This document shows, piece after piece, positions 11,291-23,871 of a stretch of 64,000 nucleotides of DNA. The DNA is from Termitomyces sp. T153. Taxonomy: Eukaryota; Basidiomycota; Agaricomycetes; Agaricales; Lyophyllaceae. The translations under genes and the position numbers were made by a program. Under the pieces are notes generated by a model that saw nothing but the letters and a program-made list of their open reading frames with translations, did not search any database and had not been told where the DNA came from. Position 1 is the first letter of the stretch. Each line of letters starts with the position of its first letter. The stretch spans positions 496,001-560,000 of the forward strand of contig JACKQL020000030.1 in assembly GCA_018296165.2 (NCBI GenBank), read 5' to 3'.

Positions 11291-12050
11291 CTACTCCTCG
11301 CTAACAAACACAGCCGCCATCCCCATACCACTCCCAATACACATTGGCATAACAAACAGGTGCACTGCGTACTGTTTTGCAGTTCCTGGAGCGACTTGGC
11401 AGAGGTGACTACAACTCAACGGATGTGCAGTTACTATTACGTGAACATTGACCTTGTCGTAAGGAATCCCAAGTTTCACGGATGCGAGACATGGCCTAGT
11501 CCTTAAACGCTTTGTTACTCTCAAGGCCATCAAGAGAGCACAACCCACCGTCGCTGCAAACACAAGCTTGCCTAACCGGCAGACCCAGCCTCTCCACTCC
11601 ACGCAAGCAATACCGCAGCAGCCTCATCACTAACCTGACCCGTGTTTCCTGCGTGCATCGTCTTGTCCTTCACAAACGCAGGCTTCAGCTTCGCCAGACT
11701 CACCTTCGTAACGCCCTCTCGAATGCCATCCATCAGTGTACATACCTCCCTTTGGCAGTGCTGGTTTTTGGAAGCGGCGCTTGAGCAGCGCGCGGCAAAA
11801 GCATCTTGAGAGTCGCGGGAGATTTAAGAATGTGAAGGAGACGGCTTCGAAGGTGAGGCCCATTGGAAGGAGACAGTTTTTGCAAGGGGATGCGTGAGTA
11901 CTTTGTACTGCGGGCGAGGCTTGAACCGTAGTTCATTGTCATGCTCTCTACGCTCACGCCTTCTCATCATCAGCCACTCTGCAAGTTGAAGAATACACAA
12001 ACACGTACCGATCTCCCCTGCACGTATCATGTTCGCGATCTACACTAGTA
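11291..12050 (-). pseudogene. 3-ketoacyl-CoA thiolase pseudogene (C-terminal part)
   Basis: Minus-strand fragments in different frames match the second half of a peroxisomal-type 3-ketoacyl-CoA thiolase, the last enzyme of fatty-acid beta-oxidation. In order: EIGTCLC and VESMTMNYGS near 12020-11930, GLTFEAVS near 11855, then REGVTKVSLAKLKPAFVKD followed by TGQVSDEAAAVLLA (about 11715-11605), and the C-terminal MCIGSGMGMAAVF near 11300. Frameshifts separate the blocks. The NEAF-containing segment is deleted, the GHPLG active-site histidine block is degraded (AHPLS), and the N-terminal half with the acyl-binding cysteine is absent. It therefore cannot encode an active enzyme. Unlike the nearby repeats it keeps normal CpG content, so it decayed by indels and not by C-to-T change. 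Symbols such as POT1/FOX3 apply to the parent family only. Confidence 0.85.
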
Positions 12051-12059
12051 ATGCTACTC

Positions 12060-14060
12060 AAATAGTACTGCCTGTTCAGAGTGTGTGTCTTTGCGGGCTT
12101 TAGTGATGAACTTGGTATTTGCTATGTGATCTTGCCAAAAGCCTCATGTTGGTCAGCTCTTCAACAGCCATTTGTTCCCAGATCTATCTCTGAGTGCACC
12201 TTATCACAATCTGTTTTGGAGATGTACCATCGTGAAAGAATCTCGCCACCTCTTGTGGTGGATACTTATTGCCAAATCACTCACGACATGTCTTTTGAAC
12301 TACACCATTTTCACCAACAAGACACACTGCCAGATTGACAAATTAAATGACACTGCATCAGGTCTTCGTAAAACTCATGGTCTTTTATTACTGATTCGCC
12401 CCTATATCTTATCCCACTGTCAGTTTTCCATCCCTTTGAAGTTGTTAATGGTCGACTTTGCCTTCACCGAACTCCTCGTTTCCATAAAGCCATATTCGTA
12501 CCCGAAATGTTCAGAAGCTTATGAAATGCATGTCCCTTCAGTTTCTTTGTCACATGGTGGCAAAAGTTAACCAACATGAGAGAAGCAAGGTGGTTTTCTG
12601 GGAATGTTGTACGGTTCTCTCTGTCCCACTTAGGAACTCGTCGCCCTTGTATGGGCTCATTGTACCTGAAGGGGCCTCGTTTGAGTCCTTGCCTTGCATG
12701 GGAGACATGATTGGGGGTCAATATTGACGGGTCAAATGCACCAGTTGATATACGGAACCACCCACTTGTTCTCGCGCTTCTTCTATCCGAGTGTCTCCAA
12801 GAAATCCTCAACCCCAACGTCAGGACTCCCAGCCTCTGGTTGGCCTTGGACACGATAAAAAAGTCAACAACACGTAAGATCGTCGTTTACGGTTTCCCAA
12901 CAACCCATCGCGACTTTCCTGCGTCTAGCGCAGCTTTACGATCCAGAGCTATGTACACTCCCCGCTCAGGGAACAAGCTCTTCCTGTAGCATATAACGCG
13001 TAAAGACCGCTCCTTGTGTAGCGTAATGTGTGTCGCGTGGGATCAATAGCTATTCGGGCGTCGAAGATTCGAGAAAGGTGAGTCCTCGATGGCCGATCGC
13101 CTGAGAGTGCGCGTTGGATGTGTTTGCGAACCATCTGTGGTTCGAGGTAAGCTGGCGTTGACACTGCTGGAGGATGTTTTTTCGACTGGTGGAGGTGAAG
13201 GATGGCAGATACGTCCACGCGCCATTTGTAATCCTGTGTACCCAATGACAGATTTCAGCAAGTACGGCTTCTATCATAGCGCCGCGATCTATCAGTTCTA
13301 TCAGGTGTGACAGTCTGGCTTCTAACAGTTTGGGTTTGGTTTCCTTGAATCATAGGTACAAACTGTTGCAACAAAATTATGAAATAGTGTTCGTTGAATA
13401 TGCTCAGACCCATGGCTGCAAGCCAGAAATGTACGGCTTTGGGATGGCTAGATGCCAGATCAGTCTCATGTAAGTTTTGCCGTGATCAATGCTTCTCGCA
13501 AATTTTGAGCAGGCTCGACATGACTTGTACCGTCCTTGAATAGCCGCCTGGCGTGTACTTGCTAGAGCACTCCAACTGCAGGCGATCCATGGAACGCGAA
13601 TTGGGAACTTAGATCAGACCTAGTACGGAGTCAACGAAAATTATAAATTTTGCTTACTACCATACTTGGACACGGCAAGGTGACAGATAGATAGATGCCT
13701 TGACTGTCCTTGACGACTGGGACTCAGCAACTAGACCATATCGCAAGTGAAGGCAACTTGGAATCACCTCAAGTAATGCACAGGAGCGATGAAAAGTGAA
13801 AAAATGCCCTGTTCATGAAGAAATCATCTAAATTTCATCTGACTGGACCTGCATCTTCAACACTTCTTTGATCCTAATATCACCATACTTTAATTAGTTC
13901 CTTCTTGAGGAATTCTTCGTTCGTCCTCCACCCTCATCGCCACACTAGGACCACAGTATCTGTCGACAACTTCTTGCCCTTTTACATTTAGCGTGCCTTT
14001 CCGATTCACTCGCCATCGATTCTACGCCTACGATTATCATTATTTCTGTTGGGATTTAAT
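12060..14060. other. No recognised gene; several short ORFs
   Basis: Open frames include 12081-12338 (+), 12172-12570 (+), 12853-12464 (-), 12711-12989 (+) and 13089-13310 (+). The last is followed by a possible small intron (donor near 13307, acceptor near 13358) and a further open stretch to 13480. None shows a domain I can name, and splice phases I tried do not give a consistent longer protein. The region may hold remnants of a fast-evolving gene, but I make no call. Confidence 0.35.
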
Positions 14061-14115
14061 GTAAGTGTGACCTCATATTGAAAAGCAGCAGGTCTGATTA
14101 TAGTTTCTTTTTCAG
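14061..14115 (+). other. Putative 5'UTR intron of the F-box-like gene
   Basis: GTAAGT at 14061 and a pyrimidine-rich tract ending TTTTTCAG at 14115 define a 55-bp intron, a typical size for these fungi. The ATG of the next gene follows five bases later at 14121. Confidence 0.5.
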
Positions 14116-14120
14116 CTCTG

Positions 14121-14905
14121 ATGTTCAATTTCAAATTTCCACCTGAAATCGAAGACCGAATATTCGAGTGGGCGGCATTCTTATTACCTTGTGATGCGTG
14201 CCACCTTGCAGTCACCTGCAAACGTCTTCAGATACGGGTTGAGTACATCATGTACGAAAGCCTCCTCTTCGCCAAAGAACCATACAGAGGAATTCCAGAG
14301 ACAGCAGATGTCAAACGCTTCGAATACACACTCAAAGTACGCCCGCAGAATTCTTTGCAACCCGGGTGCGGAACATCTGTATCATGTTCAATGTGAATCC
14401 GAACTTTGCAAAGTTAGTCATTGCCAAATGTACAGGTGCTCGGTGTGTGGCATGTTGGACATTGATGAATCGTCCATCCGGCTATGGCGCATTGTTTCTG
14501 CCACTAACCTCGACCCTTGTTGGAATCTCAACGAACAAGTACACTGTGAACGAAATGGCAGCTTCTGGAATTGCTTTCCCTCATGTACAGTATTTGGGAT
14601 TGATGGGTGAAGCGAAAGAACCGCTTTTGCCGTTGGATCGGCTTCCGAACCTCTTGACGATGCAGGTGGACCTGAACAATCCTCGTTCTGATCAATGGTT
14701 GGAGGACACGAAACTAGCAATATCTACCGCTCTCTTCCTTGAAATGGTGATCTTCGACGTCAACCCAGGGTTCTTGGATGAAGTCGAATCCAGAAGGCCA
14801 GAGTTGGGCGAAGAGGCAGCTATCTGGATTAGAAACCGGGAGTTTGAACATGGGATTTATAAATGGCGCGGCTTTGCCTACAAGGACGAAATGATTTTCG
14901 ATTGA
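14121..14905 (+). pseudogene. F-box-like protein gene interrupted by a frameshift
   Basis: The gene starts FNFKFPPEIEDRIFEWAA and continues HLAVTCKRL, a pattern like the N-terminal F-box-type helix region of Agaricomycete proteins (roughly residues 5-40). The frame runs to about 14340 and then must change to continue in the frame ending at the TGA at 14905. That second frame carries the conserved-looking body (ARCVACWTL, PLLPLDRLPNLLTMQVDL, WIRNREFEHGIYKWRGF). The only GT...AG pair at the switch would make a 12-bp intron, which is too short, so a small indel is the better explanation. A 55-bp intron sits in the 5' leader. It may be a recent pseudogene or a sequencing error. If intact, such proteins usually recruit substrates to SCF ubiquitin ligases; here that role is inferred only from the N-terminus. 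Confidence 0.6.
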
Positions 14906-15140
14906 TAGATTTCTAGCTATTGTGAGTTTGACATGTTTCTCCAGTTTCCCCCAAACAATGCCTCTATGATGTTTTTGGAAGGTTCTTTTTTGTTGAAAGT
15001 TTCAAACGTTTACATATATAAGATTTCTGGATGACATTCTTTCATGGAGTCATATCACTAAAGAAGAATTGCTACAATTTCATTGATTTTTCTATCTATA
15101 CTCAGCTTTTCGTCTTTGACTAGGGGTCCATCGTTAGAGG

Positions 15141-16025
15141 TCAGGCAACATCTCTTGGGGCCTTCGTCTGGTCAACTTTCTGTTTCCAATAGAGTGGCAG
15201 GCGCATGCTTTTTGTTGCGGTTGCAACTGGAGGAAGCATGAAAAGACAAAGATACATAGTCAATTTTCTGCTGAATCCGAGAACTTTGAGAAAACTACAA
15301 GCTCGAATGTAAGCAATATTGAGGTAAACGGCAAGAAGCTCAGATATCAATGAGTACAAAGACATTATGCTTTGTCTTTGTGAGATATACTCGTCACGTA
15401 GATGAAGAGATTCATAGAGGACAAGATGGCACGCTATGCAATTTCGAAAGCAGGTGTCCTTGATGGTTACAAAGGTCAAGTACCAATATTCTATGAATCC
15501 GACAATGCGGACCGAGTGAACCAGGGGCAAGGTGTCTTCATCTAATCCAGGACGGTGGTCCTAGAACGTCGAAGGTAGAAGCGCTGCAAAACCATCAGAC
15601 ATCGTTCTGAAAAGCGACGAGATGAGGCTTCGTACCTCCACTCTTCCAATTACATCCAGCACGTTCTCGAATCCGACTTGAACACATTTTATCCTTCCTC
15701 GTTCGTATTCAGTGGACAACATGCCGTTCATTGTACTTCCAGTCCGAGAAGCATCGGAGCGGCCTGAAGGTTGTCTGCCTTGTTTGAGGCGAGATATAAT
15801 ATTACGGTTGCATATGGTTGCGCGGTAGTTCTGCAAGTTACTGAATTGGTCAGATGTGCAGATGATGATGATATAAAGACGCAACGACTCACCTTTTCTC
15901 AGCATTCCGAGGCGTCGATCACATGAAGAGCAAGATGCATGTTGACTTTTCGTAGCAACTCCCTTGATTGTCCCAGACATATTGAATAAAGTTGTTTTAT
16001 TATAGATCCATTCACTTCTTACCAT
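15141..16025 (-). pseudogene. Unrecognised ORF pair in one frame, split by a single TAG
   Basis: On the minus strand two open frames, 16025-15561 (154 codons) and 15560-15141 (about 139 codons), share the same reading frame and are separated by one TAG at 15563-15561. Read through, they would give about 294 residues. No domain is recognised; the N-terminal part has a small Cys cluster (CSSCDRR). A possible 62-bp intron (15892-15831, GTGAGT...TTGCAG) lies inside the first frame, but removing it shifts the frame and brings an early stop, so splicing does not explain the stop. It may be a gene with one nonsense mutation or a chance long frame in GC-balanced DNA. Confidence 0.35.
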
Positions 16026-16029
16026 CCCG

Positions 16030-19000
16030 TCAAACCGACCCTACAATTATTACAGCCACACGCCCCGCCGAGCCTCGATTGCTACTCGGGGAGCATTGCT
16101 TCCTTCAGCGTAAAGACACGTTGAAACGACTCCTGCTCCCGTATATCTGGCTGTACAATATCGTCGAAACATCATGAAATCCGAAGGCTCAAGCGAGTTC
16201 ACTTCTTCAGGGTTGGAAGTGGAGATGTTGGGGGTCGATCGTCAAGCCCTCCAGGATATGTTTATTCTCGAGGATCTTTTAGGACTCTATCTTTCTGGTT
16301 CGAGAAGGTCAAACATTCTGTTCACGCGTCATTTCCAATCCCGTGTGTGCCCCAAGATCCACTCCCGCTACTCGTAGGAAGACATGGGTTTGGCTCCCGT
16401 CTTTCTTCCAGTGGCGAATGGGTCCGTTCGCGGTCCTGACCGCCTGCGAAAGATTGCCCCAGGCATTCTGCACCGACAAGCCAATAATTAGACCAGTGCA
16501 CGCTATTGCTGTTTTACAGGTATGCACACCGTGGAAGATGATCTGCGGGAAATGGAGGGGCCAGAAAAGCGGGCATTGAATATTGAAAGTTGAACCCCTC
16601 CCCCCTTTGTAGTCGCTGGCATCGGATCGATCGAAGGCCTGACACAATTCCACCTTTCCTCTGGTGTCTTGGATTCTCGGACGTCAGACAAGGAGCTCAC
16701 TCGATGGATGAAAGACCATGGGATGGGATAGAGGCCACGAAGGGGGTGAGCGAGTGTAAAACCAAAGGCAGGCGAAGGATATTGGAAAACTGAGGGGTTA
16801 AGGGTGATGTTCAAAGAAAATATCGAGCGGGGGTATAGTTCGAGTGCGTGGTGGTGCGAATGGGCATGGGCCGAGTGGTCGTAAGAGAGCAGGCTTGAGT
16901 TAGTGTACCCGAGGTGTTCAGTAACTGAAAAAAGAAAGATTGAGAGTGTACATTGAACAACGTTAAGGGGACAGCTCACTCTGGTTAAGAACGAAAAGAA
17001 AAGTGAGGTGAACTTTGATCTGGTACCGAGAAGACCGGTAATCGTGTCGAATTGAAAAATCCTGTCCAGGCCTTATGTGTAGCCTGGAGTGTTAAGCACA
17101 AACGAGGGCGAACGTGAGGTTCAATCCTGTCAGCGGAAACGTAAAATGTACCATTCCGCCTGCATGAGAGTCACTAACAAAACACATGTCAGAAGAAACT
17201 GTTTTATGCAGTCGTGGGTAAAAGTTCGGGAAAAGCCCGTACGACTCTGTTCAAGTGTAGCTTCCGCAGACACTTGATTATTCTTCCTATCCAATGCGCA
17301 TACTCACCAAATTCAAAGCCAGGCTTCTGTAGGCTCAGTGATACTGGTTTCATTTCAGAACTTGCAGCCAAATGAATTCGCAGACTATTCTTGTATACGC
17401 TCTAATTAGCGTTCAACGGCTTGTATTCTCGACAATTGTCGCTCATCACATACACGCTATCCACGCTGCATGCACTCGTGACTTGACTTGCTTCGTTCGC
17501 ACGGCAGTATCCACTAGTCCTCACCAGTGCCCATTCCTCCAATCGCTTCCTTGCCCGCGCATTGAACTTTACCGTACTACTCCGTCGCTCTTGCTCCCTC
17601 CACACCCTGTCGGTCATTCCCAGCTCTCGAAAAACGATGACATCCGTGGACCTTGAGACTGGTAGGAGTACAAACGAGAGGGTCAAACCCTTAATCAGTG
17701 GAGCAACCGCAAGAGCCAGGGGTAGTCGAGTCTTAGCTCTCCAAATGTGTATCAGGGTATCAGACAGCACGTCCATCTGCATTCTATGCTGGCTGTCTAT
17801 GGACAATGCTGGAGTCTATACAAGCGTAATCCTCTGAATGCTATTAGAGGATCCATAATCAGTAAAGTCGACCGTTGGGCACATGGGATTACAAGTGAGC
17901 GCAGCCATCCCTGGGCTTCGCTAGTGTTCGTGGCAGAAGAAAATCCTCTAGGAACGTCATCAACGCCAGCTTGCCTTACGATCGAGCACATCCAACACGC
18001 CAAGCGACATACGACAATTGTCATCAATCCCAGTTATCTCGAGGACTTGCCTTTCTAGGATTTTCGACCCTCGGATGATGGCCACTGATCCCACAGGGCC
18101 ACAAACTACGCTGCAGCGTTTTTTCACGCGCTGTATACTACCGGACGACCCTGATACTTCCTCAACGGAGACTCTCCAGAGTTTTGGATTGTAAGATGGT
18201 GCTGGGCAAGGAAAATGGCGATGGGTTGTTGGGCAAAACTTAGAATCGAAGTGAGTGACGATCTTTTGTTCCATTTATTTTGTCAATCTTACCCAGGAAA
18301 AACCAAGAGGCTGAGCAACGAGCTTCTATTGGGGATACTCCTCCGGTAGAACATGCGCAAGAATAAGTGCATCGTATCTACCACCTGCTAATATGTCTGA
18401 TTTACTTATCGCATCCTTAGCCAAGACTGCCGTTTATCCTTGAGAAGGACTCAAATAACCTCAAGACGTATATGCCTGTTCATGGATGCGGGGATAGGGG
18501 GTGATATCATGTGTGGTGAGAAGAGAAAATCAAGAAGGGGGTGTCACGAAAGAAGACCAAGGAGGAGAGAGCAATTGATTTAGTTCGAGGGCGAGGTACG
18601 GAGTCTGGCTTAATTCATCATGGGGCAACTACTCATGCTTTTTCACCCAGTTTTTTTGTCCATAGTCCTCCACTGTTGTTCCGAGAGATACCGTTCGTAA
18701 ATGAAATCTCAGATTCACCATCCCGTCGAGACCTTGTCCAGCATAACCATACGGTGCGAAGCGTTACGCCTCCCTTATTTGTCTCCGACGATCATCAGAA
18801 ACGCCCTCTTGTAGTAAAGTCTCCAAACCAGTCATCCAAAGCGAAGCGCATGGGAATAAGACTGGGATATACACAACCGCCCAAAACGTTCAGTCTTCTA
18901 AGACGGTCTAATTGACGAATCAATTGTTCCCACCTCGGGGAAAATTCCGAATAACCAGAGCGTCGAAAAATGTGAACTGACTTGAACAATGAATTGAGTA

Positions 19001-19218
19001 CTACATTGGTATCCTCTGGTATCCACTCTGCCGCTGTAAAGTCAGTGCTGCACCTTGGTCAAGGTCCACTATGGCCTTGCCTGTTACCTCCTTAATGTCG
19101 GATCATAAGGCTTCTCAGTTCTTTTGAGGTGACTGGTTGAACGCTTCGACCGATGCCATCGAGGTTTTTTTAGTTTTATGTTACATATGTGAGTCATGAG
19201 CCCTCATCATGCCAATTG
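16030..19218. other. No recognised gene in about 3.2 kb of normal-CpG sequence
   Basis: Many short open frames occur on both strands. The largest are 16979-16503 (-, 158 codons), 17806-17402 (-, 134 codons) and 18541-18915 (+, 124 codons). None has a recognisable motif or consistent splice extension. Sequence is not CpG-depleted, so it is not part of the old repeat blocks. It may contain regulatory DNA or lineage-specific genes that I cannot identify. Confidence 0.35.
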
Positions 19219-19718
19219 ACCAACCATGCATCAAGTTCTGCGGCTCGAAATAGCACAAATATCAGCAGCTGAGGTGCTGGACACCGTACCGAAGTATAAC
19301 CGGCTCTCGAGACGGATTGTTGACCATGTCCACGTATTCAACTCTGAGGCAGTACGGTTGAAAGCGGATATGCAGAAATTCATTGGTAGGGACAAATTGT
19401 TTTACCTTATGTACTTCTACATCACCCATACTTGACCTTGTCCCTCTCCAGCTCTGTGGTTCTTTTTTTGAGCAGAAACCTCGGGTTCTGAAATGTACCC
19501 CATCACTAAAAATAAAACGAGTAGATTCTGCGGCGGGTATTTTTGACGCTGCTACAATCATCTGTAGGTGAGTCAAAATATATCACCTGTCGACATCGGC
19601 CATACCCAAAAACTCAATCTGAACGTCCAATACCGCATTTTATCCGGGACATTTGTATTAAAGCAAACAATGAGCACTCCAAAACTCGTCGGATATTCAC
19701 GACTTGCACTAAAGCATC

Positions 19719-20456
<738 letters not shown>

Positions 20457-20664
20457 GGGTACCTAAGGCAGGTCAGTATGTGCTTCTTGATGGCACTTTA
20501 GGGTACTTATTTGACTGGACAGCAGGAGGCCTAATACACCCGTTTTCATAACATTAGGCCCCTTTGACTTCCAATTGTTTAGTTATTTGGCCTGATATCC
20601 GTGGATGCCAGGCTTGCCAAAGAATAGTTACTTGTGTAAAATCAACATCTTACTTTACCTTCTT

Positions 20665-20966
20665 CTATGAGGTGTCACATTTCCATGGCTCGTAGTATGT
20701 ACCAATAAGGGTCCGATATTCGGCCCTGTCTCTTTCATCTCGTTCTTTGGTTGGTCGAGTGACCTGAGAATACCAACCAACAGTCAATATGAAAAGCCAC
20801 CAAGAATAAAAAGACATTTTACCTTTTTCCTTGTCAATCCATGCCGCTTCAAAGCTCGATGTATTGTGACTGGAGACACATCAATCCCACATGTGTTTCG
20901 AAGCAAGTCTTGAAGTTCGGATAAGAGCCTTTCACAGATGGGAGCCGTTTGAGAGTACAATACCAT
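20665..20966 (-). pseudogene. Tc1/mariner-type transposase relic (N-terminal HTH part)
   Basis: The minus strand encodes a paired-type helix-turn-helix (SPVTIHRALKRHGLTRKK), followed by a 59-bp GT...AG intron (20822-20764) and VTRPTKERDERDRAEYRT...EPWK, ending at a TAG at 20667-20665. This order matches the DNA-binding half of Tc1/mariner transposases found in fungal genomes. The catalytic DDE half that should follow is missing, so it cannot transpose. Upstream sequence to about 21000 may hold more of the N-terminus. It lies only 200 bp beyond the xylanase stop codon. Confidence 0.75.
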
Positions 20967-20969
20967 GAC

Positions 20970-21605
20970 CCATTGTTGATGGGATAATTAGCGATGACTT
21001 GGTTTGTTTTTGTCATACTTAATGAATTTTGAGCTTCTCCCTCAAGCTTGCTTCAGTCCAGCTACAAAATCTCTTTAATGCAGCCACTTTGTCCAGCAAC
21101 TTGCAGTTCATGCAGAGGGCACTGGTAATTATGAAGGTAGCGCAACATGTTCTTTGGGCTTCAACTTCTCAGCGCGGTTGAGGGACCACCGTTAATGATT
21201 CCTGGCGGCATACTGGCCCAACAGCGGACTCTGAATTATGTCAAAAACTGTACCACTTTCAAACTGTACCACAAGGTTTGAGCAGCCCTCATAGCGACGG
21301 CGGGTGGACCCCTAGCGCCATTTCATGCTTGTACGTAATTCTTATATTTCGGGTAGCCGCGAAATTCTGTTTCAAAAGCCGAAATGGCTCAGGGCTGCAC
21401 GTCGCCTGACTAGAACACTCATTGAACATCTGCATCCAGTGAGCTCAGCTTTGGGTTTAATCTTCTTCATGTTGCGCATATTCTTCTGAATAGAGTTTAT
21501 CATATCTTCCTCCATTATTTTCGTTAACCGAGCCGAACTTGCTGAGCAGATGCCGCGGCGACTGATAACAAGGATTGTATTGGCGATAAGACTATTGTTA
21601 TATCT
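20970..21605. other. Intergenic, nothing recognised
   Basis: No gene-like frame with known motifs. It lies between the Tc1/mariner relic and the 3' end of the subtilase gene. Confidence 0.4.
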
Positions 21606-21609
21606 ATTG

Positions 21610-23505
21610 CTAAGTTCGAATAAACGCAAGCTTGTTTGCAGTATCCTCGCCTAGTGACTCTCTAATCATACCATATCAAAGGAAAGCGCTGAAATATGTA
21701 CTTACGGAGTCCAATCAGAACACCATCGCTGGCCCATTCTTTGACCTTTGTGGCCATTCTAGCGGGAGGCAGATTGCCATGCTGGGAAGTAATACAAGCA
21801 ACTACTCCCGCAACGTGAGCAGTGGCCTTATTGAGAATTTATCATTAGTACTTCTGTGCATAAACGCCGATACAAACCATGGATGTGCCATGAGCAAGCG
21901 AAGTCCCGCTGGTAGATCCAGTTTTCGCAGTATCAATCTGGTACCCAGGAGCAAATATATCAACACGGGGGCCATAATTGGATCTCGTCGTTGCTCTATA
22001 TTTGAGATTACTAGCACCAACAGTGATGACGCTGGACAGACGAGCGGGAGACCGGGTTGCAACATCCTTCCCCTGATTGCCGGCCGCAGCCTAGATGATA
22101 GTCAGTTCTGCATCTTACGGAAGTGAAACTTCACTCACGACAACATGCATTCCCTCTGCAATCAGCTAAAAACAAGGTGAAGGTCACACCTGAGCTTGGG
22201 ATACAAAAACATACGTACTGATTGGACAGCTTCATCAATTCGGTCATCACCTTCATGTGAAAAGGACATAGATACAACAGAAGGACGCTGTCCATTGTGA
22301 ATGTATCTTTGCCTGATAAATGCCATCCCATCAAAGCTGGACCTCAAAACTCAGAAATGTATGCATGATCATAACTGGTATCTCACAGTCCAGAAACAAG
22401 CATCTGTCTGATTGAGAGAGCATGTTTTGTCACTTTAGGCAGAACTTTGCAGTTACATAATACGCACCCCCTTGAATTAGTCAGCTGGACTGCAGTGATA
22501 TGCGCTTTCTTTGCAACCCCGAATTTCGTGCCTGCTGCAACAGCTCTAAAAGCTTGATTTAGAAAATACTTGACAGAGAAACAAGAAAATTCCCTCACGC
22601 GCATTGCGTTCCATGTCCGTTTACATCCTGCTGTTGTGGAGATGGTATATCATAAATCGCCCTATTCTTGCCACGAAAGTTTCCACCCATGTCACACGGC
22701 CTTGAAACACGGCCTATATTCAAGTTCGACATTATGGAGAAAGACACATGTACAAAAAGCGCTCACATGTTCCATATATACACCTTTTATGATAAAACAT
22801 GTGTTCAAAGGCCAAGTGGAAGCTCAAAATTTCGAGGCGTACCAGTGTCTGTGACAATACCCAACACTTAGTTCACAGGTGTTGGGGAGAACAAGAGAAA
22901 CCTCACCAACGATGTAAATGTCGACACCCAAGCCAGCATTCTCGTGGTAATAATATTCATATCTTTCAATACAACTTCAGCTGGGTTAATCGTCTGTGGC
23001 ACAAAACCTACTGAGATTTATGCTGGATTTTAACTGGTGAAGTCAGGCGGGAAAGCCCCCAAGGCGCTTCATGTCTGACCTCATATTAGTATCCACCGAT
23101 CGGAATGTTATACCGAATAGAAAACAAACTAACTGTATTTTCACTGACTCAAGGACTATCTCGGTATCGTAGGTGATGGATTTCACAGCGCGGTTTCTGC
23201 CCAATGACGCAACTTCTGCGGTGGTCAGGGACACTATTGAGCAAACCGTTCAGTAAAAAATTGTGGATGGTGTGGAGCTAACAAAACCTACCAGAAAAAC
23301 AGTTGATCCAGTCCCATTTGCCATTTGCCTTTATACCTTCGGTCTGGAGGAAGGGTTCAATTTTGGTGTTGCGATTCAGCTGGATAATATAATCTTCAGT
23401 GGATTGACTCCCAAATCCTGGAATTCGGGCAGCCGATACATGAGATGGAAAACCCCATAGTAGGACCAGCCCAACGACTGCAAGGAAACAGATCGATACA
23501 CGCAT
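21610..23505 (-). CDS. Secreted subtilisin-like serine protease (peptidase S8A)
   Basis: A multi-exon minus-strand gene runs from the ATG at 23505 to a TAG at 21612-21610. Exon 1 (23505-23292) encodes a signal peptide (MRVSICFLAVVGLVLLWG) and the start of an I9 propeptide; exon 2 (23233-23145) continues it (LTTAEVASLGRNRAVKSI). Next come the mature N-terminus APWGLSRLTS, then ENAGLGVDIYIV|DTG with the catalytic Asp codon split by an intron (about 22846), GHGTQCA with the catalytic His (22607-22615), AVAAGTKFGVAKKAHI, AAGNQG, VDIFAPGYQI and GTSM with the catalytic Ser (21878-21889), then ATAHVAGVVACITSQHG. Short GT...AG introns separate these blocks. It is a proteinase K/cerevisin-type enzyme for extracellular protein digestion. 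The stretch just after the Asp could not be modelled with certainty, so a local defect is possible. Confidence 0.88.
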
Positions 23506-23694
23506 TTTCGGGTGGCGTGGTAGAATAGGGCGAACAAGATCAAGGGTATTCCAGAAAGTTGAGAACAAATCTGAACAAGGACACCTTTAAAGCTCTGCTT
23601 GTAAAGGTGGAGGACAAAGTGAAGACGTTATGAGGCTCCCTTACAGTCCAGCTGGTGAAGGTGGAAATCTGGAAAGCCGTCTCATGTCCAGAGT

Positions 23695-23703
23695 CCTTTT
23701 ATA
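23695..23703 (-). promoter_or_regulatory. Putative TATA box of the subtilase gene
   Basis: On the minus strand this reads TATAAAAGG, a near-consensus TATA box, about 190 bp upstream of the ATG at 23505. Confidence 0.5.
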
Positions 23704-23871
23704 GCTCTAACCATGAGGCGTAATCAGATTCTCCGTCTGTCCGTCGATGATCGAAATATACACGCACAACTTTCCTACATATCAATATCAATGTAGAGGT
23801 ACACTCGCCGCCACCCTTGAAACATGATCAAAATCGTGACAAAGGGATGATTATCAAGGGTTGTATACATT

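Noticed and set aside
12711..12989. Possible F-box gene (LLLSECLQEIL-like start)
   Set aside because: Only one short motif supports it, with no continuation in any frame or splice model.
15831..15892. 62-bp intron in the 15141-16025 ORF
   Set aside because: Splice signals are good, but removal shifts the frame and gives an early stop.
16503..16979. 158-codon minus-strand ORF
   Set aside because: No motif, low-complexity His/Ser stretches and no splice extension.
21632..22126. 164-codon plus-strand ORF
   Set aside because: It is antisense to the exons of the S8 subtilase, which explain the sequence.
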